A stretch of 64,000 nucleotides of DNA from Pontibacter actiniarum (lineage in GTDB: Bacteria; Bacteroidota; Bacteroidia; Cytophagales; Hymenobacteraceae), in the NCBI RefSeq assembly GCF_003585765.1, contig NZ_CP021235.1, forward strand, positions 3,720,001 to 3,784,000. The letters are read 5' to 3'. Below, in pieces: positions 60,232 to 64,000 of the stretch. Made by a program: the position numbers and the translations under genes. Under the pieces are notes generated by a model. It saw only the letters and a program-made list of their open reading frames with translations, was not told where the DNA came from and made no database searches. Numbering within the stretch: position 1 is the first letter of the stretch; each line of letters opens with the position of its first letter.

Positions 60232-61134
60232 ATGCTAAAGATTGCCTGGTCCGAAATTTTTGCCCACAGCCTGCCCGAAGGCCACCGTTTTCCGATGGCC
60301 AAGTATGATTTGCTGCCGGAGCAGCTGCTCTACGAGGGCACCATTACCCAAGACAACCTGTTCGCGCCCGAGCCACTGGACGAGCCGTTTATACTTGATA
60401 CCCACGACGCCGGCTACTGGCACCGCCTGCGCGACCTGCAGCTCACCCCCTCCGAAGTCCGCAAGACCGGCTTTCCGCTGTCGGAGCAGCTGGTGCAGCG
60501 GGAGGTTGTTATTATGAACGGCACCGTGCAGGCCAGCCTGTTTGCGCTGGAGTACGGCATTGGGATGAACATCGCCGGCGGCACCCACCACGCCTTTACC
60601 GACCGCGGCGAGGGCTTTTGCCTGCTCAACGACATTGCCATTGCCGCCAACCACCTCCTCAAGTATAAAAGCATAAACAAAGTGCTGGTGGTGGACCTGG
60701 ATGTGCACCAGGGCAACGGCACGGCGCAGATCTTTGAGCACGAGCCACGGGTGTTCACCTTCAGCATGCACTGCGGCCACAACTACCCTTTCCATAAAGA
60801 GAAATCAGACCTGGATGTGCCATTAGCAGAGGGAACCGACGATGCAACGTACCTGCAGCTGCTGAGGCACCACCTGCCGCGCCTGCTGGATGAGGTGCAG
60901 CCGGAGTTCGTGTTCTTTCAGTCCGGGGTGGATGTGCTGGCAACGGATAAGCTAGGCAAGCTGGGCATGACCATCGATGGCTGCAAGGCCCGCGACCGTG
61001 CGGTGCTGGAGCTGTGCCAGCAGAACAACCTACCGGTAACGGTAAGCATGGGCGGCGGCTACTCCAGGCAAATCGCGCATATTATAGAGGCCCATGCCAA
61101 CACCTTTCGGCTGGCGCAGCAGCTGTTTTTCTAA
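60232..61134 (+). CDS. histone-deacetylase family (acetoin utilisation-type) deacetylase
   Basis: 300 aa. The HDAC superfamily zinc-site motifs are present in order: GGTHHAFTDRGEGFCLLNDI (catalytic His pair), VVDLDVHQGNGT (Asp/His zinc ligands) and FFQSGVDVLATDKLGKLGMT (second Asp). VSMGGGYSR closes the site. Bacterial members deacetylate acetyl-lysine or polyamines. Start MLKIAWSEIFAHSLPEGHRF is the usual family start, supporting the ATG despite the very near promoter element. Confidence 0.9.
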   Translation: MLKIAWSEIFAHSLPEGHRFPMAKYDLLPEQLLYEGTITQDNLFAPEPLDEPFILDTHDAGYWHRLRDLQLTPSEVRKTGFPLSEQLVQREVVIMNGTVQASLFALEYGIGMNIAGGTHHAFTDRGEGFCLLNDIAIAANHLLKYKSINKVLVVDLDVHQGNGTAQIFEHEPRVFTFSMHCGHNYPFHKEKSDLDVPLAEGTDDATYLQLLRHHLPRLLDEVQPEFVFFQSGVDVLATDKLGKLGMTIDGCKARDRAVLELCQQNNLPVTVSMGGGYSRQIAHIIEAHANTFRLAQQLFF

Positions 61135-61263
61135 GGTAGGCGATACAGGCACCGAAGGAGGTCAGGGCAAGGCGCGGCCAACGGTGCCACTGAGCTAGAG
61201 CAGTTATCCGACCGGTGCAAAGCCGGCAAAACCCGAAGCCACTCGTCGGAGTGGCCAGAAAGC

Positions 61264-61299
61264 AAAAAGGCCCGCAGCATTTCAGCAGCAGGCCTTTTA
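61264..61299. terminator. terminator between convergent HDAC and asnA genes
   Basis: AAAAAGGCC and GGCCTTTT pair with extra GC pairs (GCAGC/GCAGCAG region), T run on both sides. Confidence 0.75.
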
Positions 61300-61412
61300 C
61301 ATCACCTTAAAACACTCTTTTACCTTATAATTTGCAGGATTGTCCGCATTATCGCTATTGTCATCCATATCTGTTTAGTCATTGTTCTTGCGTTGTCTCA
61401 CGTTGCCCACTT

Positions 61413-62369
61413 CTAAAACACTGCCTGCGAAAACGGCTTCCGTGAGAACACCGTTACGTCGTTCACGTCTTTCAGGCGGCAGATAAAGCGGGTCATGCGC
61501 TCTACACCAAAGCCGCCACCGGCCGTTTTCGGGATGCCGCCCTCTTTGGCCACCTCCAGGTAGTGGGCAAAGGCCTCCTCGCTGGTGCCAACCTCGGCCA
61601 TGCGCTTGCGGATCTGGCCGTACTCATGCTCCCGCTCCGCGCCTGACAGGCCCTCGCCAAAGCCCTCCGGCCAAATTACATCGTAGTTCAGGTAAGTGCC
61701 CGGCTTTTTCGGGTCCTCCTTGTCGTAGAACTCGCGCTTGTGGTTCAGCAGCCAAAACGGCTCCGTAGCCTCCTCCGACTTCACTTTCTCGTAGTCCGGG
61801 CCAAGCGCTGCCTCCAGCTTTTCGGTGCGGTATACCGCCCACTTCTCAAACTGCGGCAGCAGCTCGCCGCGCAACTCCAGTAGAAGCTCCGGCACCTCCT
61901 CGTTCAGGCGGCGGAACACGAAGTTCACCAGCTCCTCCATAAACTCCATCACAAAAAAGCGGTCTTTGCCCTTAAACTCGAAGTCTATCTGGGTAAACTC
62001 GAACAGGTGCCGGCCGGTGTCGGCGCGGTCAGCGAACTCCAGGCGCACGTTTGGCGACACAATGTAGAGGCTGTCCAGCTCCGGGTTCATCAGGGCCAGC
62101 TGCTTGTGGAAGATCATAGACTTGGTCAGGCTCCAGCGCTGCTCCGCATAGGTGATCGTGGCGTCTACCACCCCGTGGTTGAGCGGGTCTGTGATCGGCG
62201 ACAGCATGAGCGGCATCAGCTGCGTAAGGCCTTTTTTGAACATAAACTCGTGCGTAGCCCGCACAATACCCTGCTGCACTCTCAGGATCTTCGGCAGCTT
62301 GGCCCGGCTCAGGTGGCCGACGGTGGCGCTCAGCACCGTTGGCTCAGAAAGGGTTTCTAGTTCCATCAT
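61413..62369 (-). CDS. asnA: archaeal-type asparagine synthetase A (class II AsnRS paralogue)
   Basis: 318 aa. It is a class II aminoacyl-tRNA synthetase core of the AsnRS/AspRS type: motif 2 in GRHLFEFTQIDFEFKGKDRF and motif 3 in GGGFGVERMTRFICRL. The N-terminal OB-fold anticodon-binding domain of true AsnRS is missing. That matches the archaeal-type AsnA that makes asparagine from aspartate and ammonia. Divergent from an Lrp/AsnC regulator across a 163-base AT-rich region. Annotation as an asparaginyl-tRNA synthetase would be wrong. Confidence 0.87.
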   Translation of the reverse strand: MMELETLSEPTVLSATVGHLSRAKLPKILRVQQGIVRATHEFMFKKGLTQLMPLMLSPITDPLNHGVVDATITYAEQRWSLTKSMIFHKQLALMNPELDSLYIVSPNVRLEFADRADTGRHLFEFTQIDFEFKGKDRFFVMEFMEELVNFVFRRLNEEVPELLLELRGELLPQFEKWAVYRTEKLEAALGPDYEKVKSEEATEPFWLLNHKREFYDKEDPKKPGTYLNYDVIWPEGFGEGLSGAEREHEYGQIRKRMAEVGTSEEAFAHYLEVAKEGGIPKTAGGGFGVERMTRFICRLKDVNDVTVFSRKPFSQAVF

Positions 62370-62491
62370 TTTTTGATAATTTGTTAAACATTTGAAGATT
62401 TATACATTACGAATGTAAAGATTGTTGCCATTTATTAAAAATTTATCAAATAATATTTTTTAACATTGATAATCTATCAACAAAAAAGATA

Positions 62492-62499
62492 TATCTTTG
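62492..62499 (+). promoter_or_regulatory. -7 element TATCTTTG upstream of the Lrp/AsnC gene
   Basis: Exact TAnnTTTG, 33 bases before ATG 62533. A TTG lies at 62466-62468, 23 bases upstream, slightly more than usual. The region is very AT-rich and symmetrical towards the divergent asnA start. Confidence 0.6.
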
Positions 62500-62532
62500 C
62501 AACTTTGACAACAGCAGCAAGTATAGAAGCAT

Positions 62533-62991
62533 ATGAATTATGAAATTGACAATCTGGACAAGCAGATTCTGAGCCTGCTGATGCAGGATGTGACGCGACC
62601 TTACACCGACGTAGCAAAAGAACTGGGCGTGTCAGGCGGCACGATTCACGTGCGGATGAAAAAGCTGACGGAGATGGGCGTGGTAAAAGGCGCGCAACTG
62701 CTGGTAAACCCCTCTGCGGTAGGCTTCGACATTTGCGCCTTTATCGGGGTGTTTCTGGAGAAAGGCTCCGAGTACAAGGAAACGGTAGAGAAGATGCGGG
62801 ACATACCCGAGATCGTGGAGCTGCACTACACCACCGGCTCCTACAGCATGTTTGCCAAAATCATCTGCCGCGACACCACCCACCTGCGGGAGGTGCTAAA
62901 CGAAAAGCTGCAGGCGATAGAAGGCGTGCAGCGCACTGAAACGCTGATCTCGCTGGAAGAAAGCATTAGCCGCCAAATAAAGATAGAATAG
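62533..62991 (+). CDS. Lrp/AsnC-family regulator
   Basis: 152 aa. N-terminal HTH (about residues 7-50: LDKQILSLLMQDVTRPYTDV, then VSGGTIHVRMKKL) and C-terminal RAM/AsnC ligand domain (IVELHYTTGSYSMFAKIICR). Typical Lrp/AsnC length. It is divergently transcribed from asnA, as in E. coli AsnC-asnA, so it probably senses asparagine or another amino acid and controls asnA and itself through the shared 163-base region. Confidence 0.92.
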   Translation: MNYEIDNLDKQILSLLMQDVTRPYTDVAKELGVSGGTIHVRMKKLTEMGVVKGAQLLVNPSAVGFDICAFIGVFLEKGSEYKETVEKMRDIPEIVELHYTTGSYSMFAKIICRDTTHLREVLNEKLQAIEGVQRTETLISLEESISRQIKIE

Positions 62992-62992
62992 C

Positions 62993-63023
62993 AAAAGGGC
63001 CGCCTGTTACAGGCGGCCCTTTT
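62993..63023 (+). terminator. terminator after the Lrp/AsnC gene
   Basis: AAAAGGGCCGCCTG and CAGGCGGCCCTTTT form a perfect 14-bp stem with a TTA loop. T run allows use from both strands. Confidence 0.88.
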
Positions 63024-63087
63024 GCTGCTCGTGCTTAGCACAAGTATAAACCACAGGCAAACTGCCGCCTGCGGCTTTGGCTTTAGG

Positions 63088-64000
63088 TTACTTTAGCTTC
63101 TGCAGCGCCTCTCGGAGCCTTACCAGCGCGGCTTTGATCTCCTCCAGCGAGGCACCTCCTACCGACAGCCTGAACCAGTTCAGGTCTTTGCCCGTGCCAA
63201 AGGCAGAGAACGGCACCACCGCCAGCTTTGCCTCGTGCAGCACATAGAACGTTATGTCCTGGCTTGTTTCCAGCACCTTGCCCTCCGGAGTGGTTTTGCC
63301 GGCCAGATCCAGTTGGGCAGAAAGGTAAATGGCCCCCATCGGCTCAATGGCATCCACAGCGAAGCCATCTGACTTCAGCTGCTGAAAACCGTTGTACAGC
63401 ACGTTCAGGCTCTCCTGCACCTTCGGCTTAAACTCGCTCATGAAACCGTTCACCTCCTCGGGCTGCTGCAGGAACTCCGCCATCGCCATCTGTTCGGCTT
63501 TAGGCGCCCAGGCCCCGATGTGGCCCAGTATAGACTTCATCTTATCCATCACCACAGTTGGCCCAAACGCATAGCCTACACGCACACCGGTGGCGGCAAA
63601 ACACTTAGATGTACCGTCTATATAGATGGTATAGGCACGCATGTCCGGGCGCAGGCTTACCGGGTCGTAGTGCTCGGCGTTGCCAAAAGTCAGCATCCAG
63701 TAAATCTGGTCGTAGAGCATGTACAGGGGCTTCTCTCCCTCACCACGGCGGCTGTTTTCCTCCAGTACCAGGTCGCAGATCTCCTCCAGGTCCTTTTTAG
63801 AGAACATGGTGCCCGTCGGGTTCAGCGGCGAGCACAGGGCCAGCATTGTGGCTCCCTTCAGGTGCGGCTTCACGTCTTCAGCGGTCGGCATAAAGTTGTT
63901 CTCCGGCCGCGTCTTCACCTCCACCGGCGCAGCGCCAGACAGGTGGCAGTAGTGGTTGTTGTTCCAGGATGGCGTCGGGTACACAACTTTATCGCCCGGA
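63088..64000 (-). CDS. class I/II PLP-dependent aminotransferase (5' end beyond the window)
   Basis: At least 304 residues; the frame runs off the right end of the window, so the N terminus is missing (upstream codons read PGDKVV). AspAT-type features: YDQIYWMLTF and the PLP lysine in DGTSKCFAATGVRVGYAFGP, and closing SVGGASLEEIKAALVRLREA. It probably transaminates aspartate or another amino acid with 2-oxoglutarate. It is convergent with the Lrp/AsnC gene, separated by its terminator. Confidence 0.87.
   Translation of the reverse strand, partial: PGDKVVYPTPSWNNNHYCHLSGAAPVEVKTRPENNFMPTAEDVKPHLKGATMLALCSPLNPTGTMFSKKDLEEICDLVLEENSRRGEGEKPLYMLYDQIYWMLTFGNAEHYDPVSLRPDMRAYTIYIDGTSKCFAATGVRVGYAFGPTVVMDKMKSILGHIGAWAPKAEQMAMAEFLQQPEEVNGFMSEFKPKVQESLNVLYNGFQQLKSDGFAVDAIEPMGAIYLSAQLDLAGKTTPEGKVLETSQDITFYVLHEAKLAVVPFSAFGTGKDLNWFRLSVGGASLEEIKAALVRLREALQKLK

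Noticed and set aside
61413-62369. Asparaginyl-tRNA synthetase
   Set aside because: No N-terminal OB-fold anticodon-binding domain and only 318 aa, so asparagine synthetase A-type is preferred.

Overview
The window looks like chromosome of a Bacteroidota bacterium, most likely an aerobic Cytophagales/Hymenobacteraceae-type organism (Pontibacter- or Hymenobacter-like). The evidence is in the sequence: -7 promoter elements of the form TAnnTTTG, LytS/LytTR signalling, a SusC-like TonB-dependent receptor with an N-terminal carboxypeptidase-regulatory domain, a BT_3928-type DoxX/thioredoxin protein, a folP-cdaA pair and many PorT/TolC-type envelope proteins. Genus is an inference.

Layout. 0-9 kb is ordinary core genome: a proline-rich repeat protein, kbl, three small membrane proteins, the folP-cdaA pair (c-di-AMP), a DUF1599 protein, a DoxX-family protein, aroK and a fatty acid hydroxylase. 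9.0-28.9 kb is a complete integrated element in the 3' end of a tRNA-Asn(GTT) gene. It is bounded by a 46-bp direct repeat, with a 21-bp tandem-type repeat just inside each end and its own replacement terminator for the tRNA. Its cargo is a tyrosine integrase, small HTH proteins, a protein with family-A-polymerase-like motifs, two tandem winged-helix-like paralogues, three proteins whose sizes and composition recall podovirus internal/ejection proteins (477, 2010 and 214 aa), three TGTTTACA-type operators around a 58-aa HTH regulator, a lipoprotein and a Doc toxin with its partner. No capsid, portal or terminase gene is recognisable, which makes the element the most unusual part of the window.

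28.9-45.9 kb returns to core genes: a Rieske-like lipoprotein, hbd, pheS, a 1.1-kb intergenic block of REP-like hairpins, a LiaF-like protein with a LytS/LytTR two-component system, a TetR-TolC-MFP-RND efflux operon ending in an ACP-like protein that lacks the attachment serine, a DUF45 metallopeptidase, a DUF1232 protein and an NlpC/P60 hydrolase. 46.2-50.9 kb is a run of unrelated same-strand genes (methyltransferase, two alpha/beta hydrolases, three small membrane proteins) whose spacers share repeated and palindromic segments. It resembles a gene-cassette array.

51-57 kb holds two exported thioredoxin-like proteins and an iron-type uptake pair (PepSY membrane protein and TonB receptor) with two near-identical boxes upstream of the receptor. 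57-64 kb holds a DJ-1/PfpI protein, YceI, an outer-membrane beta-barrel protein, a 629-bp spacer with a cluster of DnaA-box-like sites, a histone-deacetylase-like protein, an archaeal-type asparagine synthetase divergent from an Lrp/AsnC regulator, and the C-terminal part of an aminotransferase cut by the window end. All family names come from reading motifs; no database search was run.
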